56,331 bases of DNA, from assembly GCA_017412115.1 (NCBI GenBank), contig JAFPYR010000071.1, positions 1 through 56,331 on the forward strand, in the 5' to 3' direction. Source of the stretch: Bacteroidales bacterium. Lineage in GTDB: Bacteria; Bacteroidota; Bacteroidia; Bacteroidales; UBA3824. Positions 42,721 through 52,491 of this stretch are shown here, one piece after another. The position numbers were made by a program, and so were the translations under genes. Each line of letters opens with the position of its first letter. The first letter of the stretch is position 1. The notes below the pieces were generated by a model. That model was not told where the DNA came from. It worked only from the letters and a program-made list of their open reading frames with translations, and searched no databases.

Positions 42721-44325
42721 CTATTTATCAAAAACATTGTAATATTCTTTAGGCGAATTAATCAATTCCAACGCCGCATTGTATTCCTTATCCTGAGAAT
42801 TCAAAATCATCCTACACTCGTTAGGACCGAACAAAAAGAACGCATAACGCGCTTTCAAATTCATACAAATGCGCTCTCTTGCCAAGGAATTAATGCTCTT
42901 ATCATAATCTTTTCCCGTAATTTTCTGCATTTTGGTAGTATCGCTGACATGATAAACGTACAAACTCTCAAGCAGGAAAGAATCAATAAAAAACGTGCTT
43001 TTAAACTTCTGAAAAGTACCGTATTTTTTCAAATACTCCGCTCTTTTGTTGTCAATATCGTCCATTATAAAATTGTCAATAACGCCGTTTTTATCGAAAT
43101 CATACCAAAAATCAGCGATTTTTACAGTGTCCTCAGGAATAAAAATATCCGGAACAATTCCCATATCGGAATAAACGGGACGTTTTTTTATAATCGTCTG
43201 ATAGACAAAAGCATCATCAAGTTTCAAATTTTTCAAAGAAACGTTTTCACCCTTTTCCTTTCTCTCAGAAAGTTCCTTTCCGTAGTCGGAAAATTTTCCG
43301 GGTGTGTACGGTTTTTGAATGCAACGTCCTGAAGGCGTATAATATTTTGCCGTTGTAACCCTAATTTGTGAAGAATCGCTCAAAGTAAAAATTCCTTGAA
43401 CAAGTCCCTTGCCGAAACTTCTTCTGCCAAGAATAACGCCTCTGTCCCAATCCTGAAGCGCACCGGCTACAACTTCACTTGCCGAAGCAGATTTTTCGTT
43501 GATAATCACGCAAATACGGCTCTTATGCAACAAACCTTTCTCCGTAGAAAAATAACTTTGGTCACGGTGCTCACCCCTCGCGCTCAAAATCTGACGGTCA
43601 GCATCGAAAAAATTATCACAAACCTCAATGCAAGGCGATAAAAGTCCGCCCGGATTGTCCCTTAAATCCAAAATCAAATTAAGACGCGACTTACGCTTTT
43701 GAAATTTAGAAATCACCTCATGGAACTCTCTGCCCGTCGAGGTTGAAAAACGTGAAATTCTAACATAAACCGTCGTATCATTAGGCGCATAATACGACTC
43801 AATACTGCTGTTAGGGACATCTCCCTTAAAAAGCGTTAAGGGACGAATTTTTTTGTCCTTTATAATACCAAGTACGACACTGTCCTTTTTGTTACGGTTA
43901 ATAATTTCACAAACATCAGCATGAGAGTAAAGATGTCCTGTAACCTCTTCCCTATCAATATATGCGATTTTTACACCCGGTTTTAATCCGGCTTTTTGAG
44001 CAGGACTCTCCGGTATTACGTAAGTTACGGTCATCGAATCGTTAAACATTCTGAACTGAATACCTAATCCTTTTTTGAAGGCACTCTGTTTTTTGGCATC
44101 TTCCTCAGCCTCGCGTTTAGTACGATAAACGGTATGCGGATCCAACCTTTCAAACATGTTTTTAATGGTTTCCTCCACTAAACGCCTCATATTGATAGTA
44201 TCCAAATAATTATTAGAAAGACAACTGATTACGCTCTCAATTTTCTCCAATTCCGGGTCTTGCTGCGCATAGAGGGGCATAACAAAAAACACGGAAAAAA
44301 TAAAAACGATAAATGTCTTAACCAT
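42721..44325 (-). CDS. S41-family C-terminal processing protease
   Basis: A 534-residue periplasmic protease with a signal peptide (MVKTFIVFIFSVFFVMPLYAQ). A PDZ domain (about 85-165; GLGIQFRMFNDSMTVTYVIP, SPAQKAGLKPG) precedes the catalytic core. By alignment with Prc/CtpA, the nucleophile is S281 in KSASASEVVAGAL, and the general base is the Lys of SFGKGLVQ, 25 residues on. It degrades or trims envelope proteins from the C-terminus. The C-terminal region holds a DFDKNGVID stretch resembling a calcium loop without the final acidic residue. It directly abuts the sirtuin gene with no spacer. Confidence 0.92.
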   Translation of the reverse strand: MVKTFIVFIFSVFFVMPLYAQQDPELEKIESVISCLSNNYLDTINMRRLVEETIKNMFERLDPHTVYRTKREAEEDAKKQSAFKKGLGIQFRMFNDSMTVTYVIPESPAQKAGLKPGVKIAYIDREEVTGHLYSHADVCEIINRNKKDSVVLGIIKDKKIRPLTLFKGDVPNSSIESYYAPNDTTVYVRISRFSTSTGREFHEVISKFQKRKSRLNLILDLRDNPGGLLSPCIEVCDNFFDADRQILSARGEHRDQSYFSTEKGLLHKSRICVIINEKSASASEVVAGALQDWDRGVILGRRSFGKGLVQGIFTLSDSSQIRVTTAKYYTPSGRCIQKPYTPGKFSDYGKELSERKEKGENVSLKNLKLDDAFVYQTIIKKRPVYSDMGIVPDIFIPEDTVKIADFWYDFDKNGVIDNFIMDDIDNKRAEYLKKYGTFQKFKSTFFIDSFLLESLYVYHVSDTTKMQKITGKDYDKSINSLARERICMNLKARYAFFLFGPNECRMILNSQDKEYNAALELINSPKEYYNVFDK

Positions 44326-45069
44326 CTAAAGAGAATATATTTTGTTGAGAATTTCTGTTAAGGCTATTCCGGCTTTTTCAGGCAGATAAATATCCGTAAT
44401 ACTGCCAGTATAAGCGGATTTTGTTGGATTAATTTCAATAATTTTAGCACCTTTTTGTTTGGCAACGGTAGGAATATACGCAGCGGGAGTTACCTCGCCC
44501 GTAGTACCAACAACCAAAACGACATCGGCTTTTTCAGCCAAAGCAAAAGATTCTTTATAAGCATTTTGAGGAATACCTTCTTCAAAAAATATGAAATCAG
44601 GTTTCAAAATTCCACCGCAACTGCATTTAGGCGGCAAAGTTTCCAAACTGACCTGCTTTACCGAATATTTTTTTCCACAACTCATACAGACCATTTTGTC
44701 CAATGTCCCGTGAAACTCTATCACTTTTTTGCTGCCCGCTTTTTGATGAAGATTATCAATATTCATCGTAACGACAGCCTTCAAGAAACCGAGTTCTTCA
44801 AGTTTTGCCAAGGCTTTATGAGCAGGATTAGGTTCGGATTTTCCCCAATAATCATAAAAAATCTCTTTGATTGACTTCCAACAAACAGAAGGTGAATCTA
44901 TAAAACGACTCAGAGAAAGTATCCCCGGATCGTATTTAGACCACAACCCTCCCTCGCCTCTGAATGAAGGAATACCGCTTTCAACGCTTATTCCCGCACC
45001 CGTAAAGGCTATCATACTTTTTGCATTCTTTATTATCGATGCAATTTCAAGTACACCATTTCTATTCAT
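44326..45069 (-). CDS. Sir2-family NAD-dependent protein deacylase
   Basis: A 247-residue sirtuin. The NAD-binding GAGISVESGIPSFRG (about 24-38), NIDNLHQKAGS (about 100-110) and the catalytic His in EFHGTLD (about 117-123) are complete. The zinc-binding cysteines are CMSCG and CSCGG, a normal four-Cys set. C-terminal VVVGTTGEVTPAAYIP and EINPTKSAYTG close the fold. The class resembles bacterial CobB, which removes acyl groups from lysine. It is the first gene of a two-gene unit with the S41 protease, which is unusual in function. Confidence 0.94.
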   Translation of the reverse strand: MNRNGVLEIASIIKNAKSMIAFTGAGISVESGIPSFRGEGGLWSKYDPGILSLSRFIDSPSVCWKSIKEIFYDYWGKSEPNPAHKALAKLEELGFLKAVVTMNIDNLHQKAGSKKVIEFHGTLDKMVCMSCGKKYSVKQVSLETLPPKCSCGGILKPDFIFFEEGIPQNAYKESFALAEKADVVLVVGTTGEVTPAAYIPTVAKQKGAKIIEINPTKSAYTGSITDIYLPEKAGIALTEILNKIYSL

Positions 45070-45101
45070 TTTCTCTCAGATTTTAGTTGTACAATTGCTT
45101 G

Positions 45102-45109
45102 CAAAGATA
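45102..45109 (-). promoter_or_regulatory. -7 promoter element for sirtuin-S41
   Basis: On the minus strand TATCTTTG matches TAnnTTTG, 33 bases before the sirtuin start; TTTG lies about 23 bases further upstream (45133-45136). Confidence 0.55.
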
Positions 45110-45184
45110 ATTCTTTTTTATGGGAAATAATACAAATTAATTATTATTTTTTCCGATTTTATATATCATTTTTCTAAAAAACAC

Positions 45185-47266
45185 CTAAAATCTTTCAAAA
45201 TCCGAATCCTCACCAGAATCTTGCAAATCTATTTTAGCACCTTTTGTTTGTTCCAATGCCTTAGTTGAGGTTGGAGAAAGTTCTTTTTGCTCAAATTTCA
45301 CCCTCGAAGTGCGTTTCTGCGGAACGCTTGAAGCAGGTTTTGTTGCCACTTCCGTTGAAATTTTTCCCGTCTGAGAATTATCCTTAGGCTTATCCTCTCT
45401 CTGAAATCTCGGTCTAAAATTTGAAGTTTTGTTTTCAAAAACTTTTTTCTCAGAAACATTTTCAACATTAAAATAAGCAACGGCTTTTTTCAAAACATTG
45501 CATTGCTCTGTCAAATTAGCACTTGTAGAGGCCAATTCTTCCGACGAAGAGGCATAACCTTGAGTTACTTCGTTAAGGCTCTGAACCGCTGTATTTATCT
45601 GACCGATATTTGAGGCCTGTTCGCTTGAAGCGGCAGCAATTTCCCTTACAAGGTCGGTCGTCCTTTCAACATCAGGAACAATATCTTTCAACAACATACC
45701 GGCATTTTCCGAAATTTGAACACCGTCTTTGCTGACTTTATCAATTTCGGCAGCAGCTTTAGCACTTCTTTCGGCAAGTTTTCTGACCTCTGCGGCAACA
45801 ACGGCAAAACCCTTACCTTGCTCCCCTGCCCTTGCAGCCTCAACGGCGGCATTAAGAGCAAGAATATTAGTCTGAAAGGCAATTTCGTCAATAATTGAAA
45901 TTTTGTCAGCAATTTCTTTCATCGCCGTCATCGAAAGCGAACTTGCCTCACTACCTTTACGAATACCTGAAAGGGTTTTCAAAGCGATTCTTTCGGTTTC
46001 GCGGGCATTATCGTTGTTTTGAGAAATCGACGCCGTAATCTCCTCAATAGACGAGCTAACCTCCTCTGCTGAAGAGGCTTGATGACCGGCACTATCACTC
46101 ATCATTTGAGCCGTTTTTGACATTTGGCTCGAACTTGTATAAATATATTCCGTACCAGAATTAATTTTTGCAACAATATCGCGCAACTTTTTCGACATCA
46201 TATTAACAATCTCAGCGATTCTTCCAATCTCGTCCTGACTATCAACATCAACACGAGTATTCAAATCGCCGTCGCCGATTTTTTCCAAACCGTACATAAC
46301 TTTTTTAAGAGGAACAACTACGCCGCCGGCTATTTTTATCGAGATAATAATAGATACGACAAAGAATATCAAAAACGCAATTACTGCTAATGCTATAAGC
46401 GAAGAAACTTTAGAAACAACGCTTGACATAACTTCTTGACTTTTAACGGTTGCCGTATTAGAAAGACCTTTAGCCAAGCCCAAAACCTTCTGAGAAAATC
46501 CAAGCGAAACGCCTTCAATATTTTTGTAACGACCTAACATTACGTAATATTCCTTTGAACCGTTAACATATTGTTGAATAAGCGAGATTAATTTGTCAGC
46601 CTCGTTAGAAACGCCGTATTGAGAAGAAAAACCTCTGATTTGAGCCATATTACGGCTGACAAGAGCAATAGTTTGCTGAACTTTTGTCTGATCCTTCATT
46701 ATGCCTTTTGCATCTTTTATACATTGAACGGTTTCCAAAATCAAAGCAACCCGTTGAGCGGCATTTTTGTCGGAGGCAGCAATTACTTTGTCTTTTACAT
46801 AAAACATAATTTTATAAAATTCCTCTTTCAATTGTTCCAACTCAGCATACTTAAAATCCATTTTCTGATTCAACTCATTGACTTCCAAGAGTTTTGTTTC
46901 GTATATATCAAGATTGTAAGCAGCGGAATCCAAAGCATTTTTTTCCCCCTCGGCTACAGCCTTCTTTTTAAGCTCCTCTACCTGTTTTTTTGCGATTTCA
47001 AGATTGGCTTTAGCATTTTCAAATTCCAGATTATCATGCAAAGCAATATACCCGCGCAGATGAAACATACACATAATCGTTGATTCGTTAAGACCGTGAA
47101 TCAACGCATTTTTCGGTACGCTATTTTCCGTAATATTAACAATGGTATTTTTAATTTTGATAGTGGTTGTTACCGGAAGTAAATAACTTACGGCCATAAG
47201 CAAGATCAAAAAACCAATTCCGAGCAAAAGTTTTTTCCTAAGCGGTAAATTCTTAAAGTTGAACAT
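45185..47266 (-). CDS. Methyl-accepting chemotaxis protein
   Basis: A 693-residue receptor. TM1 spans about 13-31, a large helical periplasmic sensor about 32-288, and TM2 about 290-312. The sensor is all-helical and long, in the style of a helical bimodular (HBM) domain. A HAMP segment (about 315-365) leads to the signalling domain; the hairpin tip [20 protein letters not shown] and [18 protein letters not shown] (about 455-500) is the CheA/CheW contact. The linker after about 600 is rich in Lys and Ser, and the very end is DFERF, similar to the CheR/CheB tether pentapeptide (NWETF). No cheA, cheW, cheR or motility genes are in the window. Confidence 0.94.
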   Translation of the reverse strand: MFNFKNLPLRKKLLLGIGFLILLMAVSYLLPVTTTIKIKNTIVNITENSVPKNALIHGLNESTIMCMFHLRGYIALHDNLEFENAKANLEIAKKQVEELKKKAVAEGEKNALDSAAYNLDIYETKLLEVNELNQKMDFKYAELEQLKEEFYKIMFYVKDKVIAASDKNAAQRVALILETVQCIKDAKGIMKDQTKVQQTIALVSRNMAQIRGFSSQYGVSNEADKLISLIQQYVNGSKEYYVMLGRYKNIEGVSLGFSQKVLGLAKGLSNTATVKSQEVMSSVVSKVSSLIALAVIAFLIFFVVSIIISIKIAGGVVVPLKKVMYGLEKIGDGDLNTRVDVDSQDEIGRIAEIVNMMSKKLRDIVAKINSGTEYIYTSSSQMSKTAQMMSDSAGHQASSAEEVSSSIEEITASISQNNDNARETERIALKTLSGIRKGSEASSLSMTAMKEIADKISIIDEIAFQTNILALNAAVEAARAGEQGKGFAVVAAEVRKLAERSAKAAAEIDKVSKDGVQISENAGMLLKDIVPDVERTTDLVREIAAASSEQASNIGQINTAVQSLNEVTQGYASSSEELASTSANLTEQCNVLKKAVAYFNVENVSEKKVFENKTSNFRPRFQREDKPKDNSQTGKISTEVATKPASSVPQKRTSRVKFEQKELSPTSTKALEQTKGAKIDLQDSGEDSDFERF

Positions 47267-47444
47267 AGTGTATTTTTTTTAGTGTTTATTACATTTTTCT
47301 TAATAATCCAAAAAACTAATTTCTTATACGAAAAAAACGGAAAAAAGTTTCTATAAAAACAGAAAAAATTATGCCAAAAAACTTTCACTCGGAAATAAAG
47401 GAAATAATTGTCAATTTTTTTTGTAAAATTTAAAATTATTTATA

Positions 47445-47452
47445 TAACTTTG
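47445..47452 (+). promoter_or_regulatory. -7 promoter element for ftsE
   Basis: TAACTTTG matches TAnnTTTG, 22 bases before the ATG at 47474. A longer in-frame ORF start at 47408 lies upstream of it and is rejected. Confidence 0.6.
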
Positions 47453-47473
47453 CAAACTCAAAGATTAAAAACG

Positions 47474-48145
47474 ATGGAAAACAAAAAAGCGTTAGTTGAA
47501 TATTCCGGTGTAGAAATAGAACGCTCCGGGCAGACAATCATTTCGGATGTAAACTTCCAACTATTAGAATCAGAGTTGATTACGATAGACGGCAGCATAG
47601 GCAGCGGCAAGACATCGCTGTTCAAAACTCTTTACGCCGATTTGCCGATAAAAAAAGGCAGCGCAAGGGTTTTGGACTTTGAACTCAACGGCATACCCGA
47701 AAGAAAAATTCCAAAACTCCGTCGCAGAATGGGAATCATTTTTCAAGATTATCAACTTTTTGACACAAAAACAGTCAGCGGCAATCTTGAATTTGTAATA
47801 GATTCGTTAGGTTTCAAAACGCCATGTCCGAGAGAGGAATATATCAACAACGTGTTAGGAAAAGTCGGAATTATAGGCAAAGCGGGCAGTTTTACGCACA
47901 TGCTTTCGGGCGGAGAGCGTCAAAGCGTTGCAATTGCGCGGGCTATTGTTTGCAAACCGGAAATCATTATCGCTGACGAGCCAACAGGAAATCTTGACGA
48001 ACAATCTGCAAGACATATTGCAAAACTGCTTTACTCTCTCTCTCAAGAAGGCACATCAGTAATCGTTGCAACACACGACGGTGATGTTTTCAAAGAGTTT
48101 CCACGCAGAGAGTTACACGTAGAAAACGGTAAATTAATAAGTTAA
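47474..48145 (+). CDS. ftsE: FtsE-like ABC transporter ATPase
   Basis: A 223-residue ABC ATPase. Walker A is GSIGSGKTSL (about 38-47), the Q-loop FQDYQLF, the signature LSGGERQSVAIARA (about 145-158), Walker B IIIADEPTGNLD (about 166-177) and the switch His in ATHD. It fits the FtsE/LolD branch; FtsE pairs with FtsX to activate cell-wall amidases during division. No ftsX-type permease lies beside it. LolD or another MacB-type ATPase remains possible, but the short size and sequence favour FtsE. Confidence 0.8.
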   Translation: MENKKALVEYSGVEIERSGQTIISDVNFQLLESELITIDGSIGSGKTSLFKTLYADLPIKKGSARVLDFELNGIPERKIPKLRRRMGIIFQDYQLFDTKTVSGNLEFVIDSLGFKTPCPREEYINNVLGKVGIIGKAGSFTHMLSGGERQSVAIARAIVCKPEIIIADEPTGNLDEQSARHIAKLLYSLSQEGTSVIVATHDGDVFKEFPRRELHVENGKLIS

Positions 48146-48173
48146 TTTTGATTATTTCATACAATTAACATAA

Positions 48174-48219
48174 AAAAAAATAACCGTTCGGAAATCTTTT
48201 TCCGAACGGTTATTTTTTT
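48174..48219. terminator. Bidirectional terminator at the ftsE end
   Basis: An arm of As followed by TAACCGTTCGGAAA (48174-48194) pairs with TTTCCGAACGGTTA and Ts (48199-48219) in one perfect stem of about 21 pairs. It reaches two bases into the stop codon of the convergent gene. Confidence 0.85.
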
Positions 48220-50218
48220 ATCCTTTTGCCGGTAAATCATCGCCTTCAGGCTCTCCGTCAGAGAGTTGCTGTTTGACAAATTGTTCATCTTGATGTTGTT
48301 CAAACGAGGGTTCGCCTTCAAGAGCGTCCTCTGAAACTACTTCAGTCTGTTCCATTTGAGAATTATTTAATTGGTTATCGTTATCCTCCTGCAAGCCGGT
48401 ATAAATTTTAATTATTTTCGGCTCTTTTTTCTCCTGAGAATCATCCTCCTTAGTCGTTGTAGTGGTTGTTGTCGTAGTCGTTGTCGTAGTCGTAGTTACG
48501 GTCGTAACAATATCATCCTCGTCTTCATCAAGTGAGATATTAGCACCCATAGCCGTATCTATTTCAAAATCAGGTGTTTCTTCGCCGTCCGACTCTACAT
48601 AATCATCTTGTTCGTCAGGGTTATAACCCGGAAGTTCTTCCTCCTCTGTCTCCTCAACAGTAGGTTTTGAATCCTCCTTATTATCATAATATTGTTCCAA
48701 TAAATTCTCATCAACTTCATCCGATTGAAAATCACTTTGATCATCATCGTCCTCAGTTTCTTTCGTTTCTTCAACAAGAATTTGTGTTCTCTCTTCCAAA
48801 ACTTCTTGCTCTTCGTCAGATTTTTTGGGCTCATCATCAGATTTTTGGGGCTCTTCGAGAGAACTTTCTTGCTCCTTAAGAGAAACTTTTTCTTCCTCTA
48901 CAATAGTTTCAGATGAATTTTTCTCTATATTTTCTATCGGAAATTCTTCTTGAGCAGAAATATTTTCAACTGTTTCAGAAGAATTTTCAATAGTTTTAAA
49001 AGAATCTTCTTCTGACTCGATTTTTTCACCCGTTAAACGATCGGTATCCTCCTCAGGGAGTGTTGTAGTCGTTGTCGTAACGGTCGTAAAAGTATCTCCA
49101 GAATCGTTAATAACAACCGTTTCAGTTGTCGTAGTAGTCGTTGTTTTGGGTTCGGGCTCTACATTAACAATAAGATTGTCGTATTCAGGCTCTTTTTCTT
49201 CTGAAGTTTCTTCCTTCTTGACCTCTTCGTTTGAAATTTCAACAATGATTTTGTCTGCCTCCAAATCCTTAGAAATCAAAGTCGCCGTATCATCTATAAC
49301 TTCTTGAGTTGTAACGGTTTGAGTCGTTTCTTCAACGGTTCTAAGAATTTCCAAATCAAAACTTGAAACTTTTACGTAATCATCAGCATACATTTCAAAC
49401 TGACTCGAAAGCGACCAAATGCGGTACCAAATTCTCAAAACAATGAAAAACTGTTGAACGAAAAACATAATTATCAGTCCCCATGTTGAAGCCGTACCGA
49501 TTCTGTCAAAAGTCATTTTATAAAGAATAAGCGTTAAAATCGGAACAACCAAAAGCAATGCGTACAAGAAATAAGTCTTAACGAAATTGTTGAAAACATA
49601 TTTCACAGCTTTTCCGATAGCTTTGAAAACTCTATGAGTTTCAGCCATTTCCATATAAAATTTGGCATAATCCGAAATCATCAAAAGCAAAACTACAACG
49701 CAAGCATAAATAAATGCCGCAATCGAATACGCCCAAAACAAAGGACCTTCCGAGGTGATATTGCCGAACAATTGCAAAAGTAAAGAAGCTATTCCGAAAA
49801 GAACAAAAAACATTACTATTTGAGCGGCAATCATTAAAATATCACAAAGCAAAAACCTCAAAAAATTAACGCCTGCACCCGAAAAAAACGTTGTCGTGGT
49901 GTAGTCCTCCTTATTGAAACAACGGATAATTCCGCCGACAAAAAATATCATTATCAGCCAGTAAACAAACACCGTAAACACGCCTTGATGAAAAATAGAA
50001 TCCAAATTCCAAGAATGAAAATTCATCAATTCGGTAAAAGCCGTCCAATCAAGCGTTTTGGAAATTATGCTTGAAGAACTCGCCGACTGAAACGAAAAGA
50101 AAAACGGCAATGCCAACGATAATCCCAAAAGCAAACAAATTGCGTAAATCAGAAAAATCATTTTCGGCCTGCGCAGCGAATTTCTAAAACCTGAAGAATA
50201 TGCCTTTAATATATTCAT
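48218..50218 (-). CDS. Six-helix membrane protein with long acidic, threonine-rich tail
   Basis: A 666-residue protein. Residues 1-295 hold about six hydrophobic helices: FLIYAICLLLGLSLALPFFF near 21-40, and others near 85, 130, 165, 225 and 255. From about 300 to 666 the chain is hydrophilic and disordered, dominated by Glu, Asp, Ser and Thr. It includes Thr runs (about 15 consecutive Thr encoded at 48452-48496) separated by acidic blocks (EEEDSFKTIE, EEQEVLEERT). Thr codons in the long run are mixed (ACA, ACC, ACG, ACT), which suggests selection for the protein sequence. Its gene follows the M1 peptidase by 36 bases. The tail could be a scaffold or a modified surface tether; this is inference. 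No family recognised. Confidence 0.75.
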   Translation of the reverse strand: MNILKAYSSGFRNSLRRPKMIFLIYAICLLLGLSLALPFFFSFQSASSSSIISKTLDWTAFTELMNFHSWNLDSIFHQGVFTVFVYWLIMIFFVGGIIRCFNKEDYTTTTFFSGAGVNFLRFLLCDILMIAAQIVMFFVLFGIASLLLQLFGNITSEGPLFWAYSIAAFIYACVVVLLLMISDYAKFYMEMAETHRVFKAIGKAVKYVFNNFVKTYFLYALLLVVPILTLILYKMTFDRIGTASTWGLIIMFFVQQFFIVLRIWYRIWSLSSQFEMYADDYVKVSSFDLEILRTVEETTQTVTTQEVIDDTATLISKDLEADKIIVEISNEEVKKEETSEEKEPEYDNLIVNVEPEPKTTTTTTTETVVINDSGDTFTTVTTTTTTLPEEDTDRLTGEKIESEEDSFKTIENSSETVENISAQEEFPIENIEKNSSETIVEEEKVSLKEQESSLEEPQKSDDEPKKSDEEQEVLEERTQILVEETKETEDDDDQSDFQSDEVDENLLEQYYDNKEDSKPTVEETEEEELPGYNPDEQDDYVESDGEETPDFEIDTAMGANISLDEDEDDIVTTVTTTTTTTTTTTTTTTKEDDSQEKKEPKIIKIYTGLQEDNDNQLNNSQMEQTEVVSEDALEGEPSFEQHQDEQFVKQQLSDGEPEGDDLPAKG

Positions 50219-50254
50219 TTTTTTATTCTAATTTTTTTTGTCGGTTAATAAATT

Positions 50255-52246
50255 TTAAGCGAAGAAAAATACTGTTTGGAAAACGTTTTCTACCCAAAAC
50301 AAAAATTTTGAAGCGTATTTCCAAATCGGATTTTGCGAATCGGATTCGTAACTTATTGAATTGTTAATCAAATCAATATCACAACGGATTTTGTTTTCCG
50401 GGTCGATTTGAGCAGAAACTACGCTGCAGTTTTTGGTAAACGAAAATTCCTTGCAACGACCTTTACCGTCCCATTTTACGATTTCCTCGTCGCCGTTCTT
50501 AAACCTTACCAAAACCTCAACCGGCATTACCATCGTACCCATTCTCTGAACAAAAACCGATGATTTTATCACACTTTCGCCGTCCTCGCGTCCTAAAATT
50601 TTGTCAAGTCCGCTGTCAAAAAAGCCTTTCTGAGATTCCCTAACAACGGTATTAACGATTTTTGTAAGTTTATAATCACAAACCTCGTCAGTCAAAAACG
50701 CACTTTTGAAAAACCAATTCAAATTATCTCCTAAATCCGGATTTTTAATTTCGCTGACTTTTTTGTTGATAACACCGTAAAAATCATTTGCCGAAGGATG
50801 AGAATATTTGAACCTTTCATAATAATTTTTCATCGCTGCGTTAAAATTTTCTTCGCCCAACATACCTTTTAATGTTTGCAACATCGTAGCGGGTTTGTTG
50901 TAAGCCATCAACTGATAAGTATGTGAAGGATAACGCCATACATAATTATTAACAGTAGAAATTGCGGGATTATAAGACTGAGTATATCCGAGCCTTACTT
51001 TTTCAGAGGCGTTTTTCTTAAAACCTAAGAAATTGAAGTCAGAACCCTCACCGAAATAAGCGTCCAAAATTTCACCCTCGTAAAAATACGTGATTCCTTC
51101 GTCAAGCCAAGCCTCTTCAAACTCGTTGCTTGCAACGGCAGCCATAAAATAATTATGCACAAACTCGTGAACAGCAACACTTTCGGCCTCATGTATTCCA
51201 TCAATACGGTTTGTATTAACGGTTATAAACATCGGATATTCCATTCCGGCAGCATTACGTGCATAAAACGGACAATCAGCAAGCGTAATTTGAGGATAAG
51301 GATATTCGCCAACATTTTTCTGCATATACTCCATTGCAAATTTTACGGCGTTAATATAACGCTCCGCATCAGAGGAATGTTCGGGCATATACAGAAGTTT
51401 GATACCTTTATTATTATAAGTGTCGAGCATAACCTTGTAATCAGGCGATGCCGTCCATGCAAAATCTATCACGTCGTTAGCAAAAAACTTATAAGTCTTT
51501 GTACCGTCGCCGAGTGTGGCATTGTAAGTTTCAACACCGGTTGCTCCGACAACGTATTTTTCGGGAACGTTAATCGAGACTTCATACGTGCCGAAATCAG
51601 CATAAAACTCCGAATTAAAATGAAATTCATGACAATTCCAACCCGCAGTCTTGCGACCTCTCATGCCTTTTGGCTCGTAAACCGCAATTTTCGGAAACCA
51701 CTGTCCAACCATAAAAAAGTTGCCCCTTTCATAACCCGTCCTCTTTAGGATTTTCGGCAATTTTGAAAGAAACGAAACACTAATTTGAATTTGACCGCCG
51801 GGGACAACACCCTTTGGCAAAGCCACTTTCATAACCGTCTGATCGTCCTCGTTGTTGGTATCGGGGTGAACATATTTCAAATCAGGCGTCAAAGGATCGC
51901 CCTCTAATGTTGTCATTCTTAAAATATCAATGTATCCCCAATCCGAATCCGAAAAATCTTCGCTCAAATTATAACCGTATTCCCTCGCACTCTCTAAGAA
52001 AAAAGTACTTTTGGAATTTTTAAAAGCATTAAGATAAGTGTGGAACATAAGCTCCGAGACCGTATCCTTTGTATTATTTTTCCACGTAATAATCTCCGTT
52101 GCGGAAATCATTTTAGCCTCTGTATCAAGTTTAGCATCTATTTTGTAAGATGCGATTTGCTCAGTTCTGTTCTCCAAAACCAAATCCTGAGCCGAACAAA
52201 CAATACAGCTCAAACATAAAAGCGAAGAAATTATGATTTTTCTCAT
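50255..52246 (-). CDS. M1-family metallopeptidase (aminopeptidase)
   Basis: A 663-residue exported enzyme with signal peptide MRKIIISSLLCLSCIVCSAQ. The zinc motif HEFVH (H360, E361, H364) and the second zinc ligand E383 in WLDEG give the HEXXH-x18-E set of gluzincins. GMEYPMFITV (about 330) takes the place of the substrate GAMEN motif. Periplasmic M1 enzymes trim peptides; Bacteroidetes often encode one with a weaker GAMEN motif. It forms a unit with the six-helix protein downstream. No promoter was seen in the 245-base gap before it. Confidence 0.92.
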   Translation of the reverse strand: MRKIIISSLLCLSCIVCSAQDLVLENRTEQIASYKIDAKLDTEAKMISATEIITWKNNTKDTVSELMFHTYLNAFKNSKSTFFLESAREYGYNLSEDFSDSDWGYIDILRMTTLEGDPLTPDLKYVHPDTNNEDDQTVMKVALPKGVVPGGQIQISVSFLSKLPKILKRTGYERGNFFMVGQWFPKIAVYEPKGMRGRKTAGWNCHEFHFNSEFYADFGTYEVSINVPEKYVVGATGVETYNATLGDGTKTYKFFANDVIDFAWTASPDYKVMLDTYNNKGIKLLYMPEHSSDAERYINAVKFAMEYMQKNVGEYPYPQITLADCPFYARNAAGMEYPMFITVNTNRIDGIHEAESVAVHEFVHNYFMAAVASNEFEEAWLDEGITYFYEGEILDAYFGEGSDFNFLGFKKNASEKVRLGYTQSYNPAISTVNNYVWRYPSHTYQLMAYNKPATMLQTLKGMLGEENFNAAMKNYYERFKYSHPSANDFYGVINKKVSEIKNPDLGDNLNWFFKSAFLTDEVCDYKLTKIVNTVVRESQKGFFDSGLDKILGREDGESVIKSSVFVQRMGTMVMPVEVLVRFKNGDEEIVKWDGKGRCKEFSFTKNCSVVSAQIDPENKIRCDIDLINNSISYESDSQNPIWKYASKFLFWVENVFQTVFFFA

Positions 52247-52451
52247 ATATTTAAAATTGTCTTTTTTTATAATTTAACGGCAATAATGTTAAAATCTTAC
52301 ATAAAAAAGTAAAATTAAAATTATCGTTTATCCCGTGTTGTTTTCAAAAAGTAAAAGTAATACCTTTAAATGAAACTACCAAAATTTTTTTTAGCGAAAA
52401 TAAATAATAATTTTTTTCACATTTTTTTTTAGAAAAGTAATAATTAAAATT

Positions 52452-52459
52452 TATCTTTG
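52452..52459 (+). promoter_or_regulatory. -7 promoter element for the MgtC operon
   Basis: TATCTTTG matches TAnnTTTG, 33 bases before the start at 52492. The rest of the 245-base gap is AT-rich with no other signal seen. Confidence 0.6.
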
Positions 52460-52491
52460 TGCGGTATTTATAAAAAAAGTGATTTAAGATT

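Noticed and set aside
47408..47473. Longer FtsE start
   Set aside because: It lies upstream of the promoter element at 47445-47452.
48452..48496. Phase-variable microsatellite in the Thr tract
   Set aside because: The codons are mixed rather than one repeated unit, so slippage is not favoured; in-frame change would not switch the gene off.
51155..51748. 197-codon plus-strand ORF in the M1 peptidase gene
   Set aside because: The length is notable, but it is antisense to a conserved enzyme, has no promoter, and its composition is that of a reversed coding strand.
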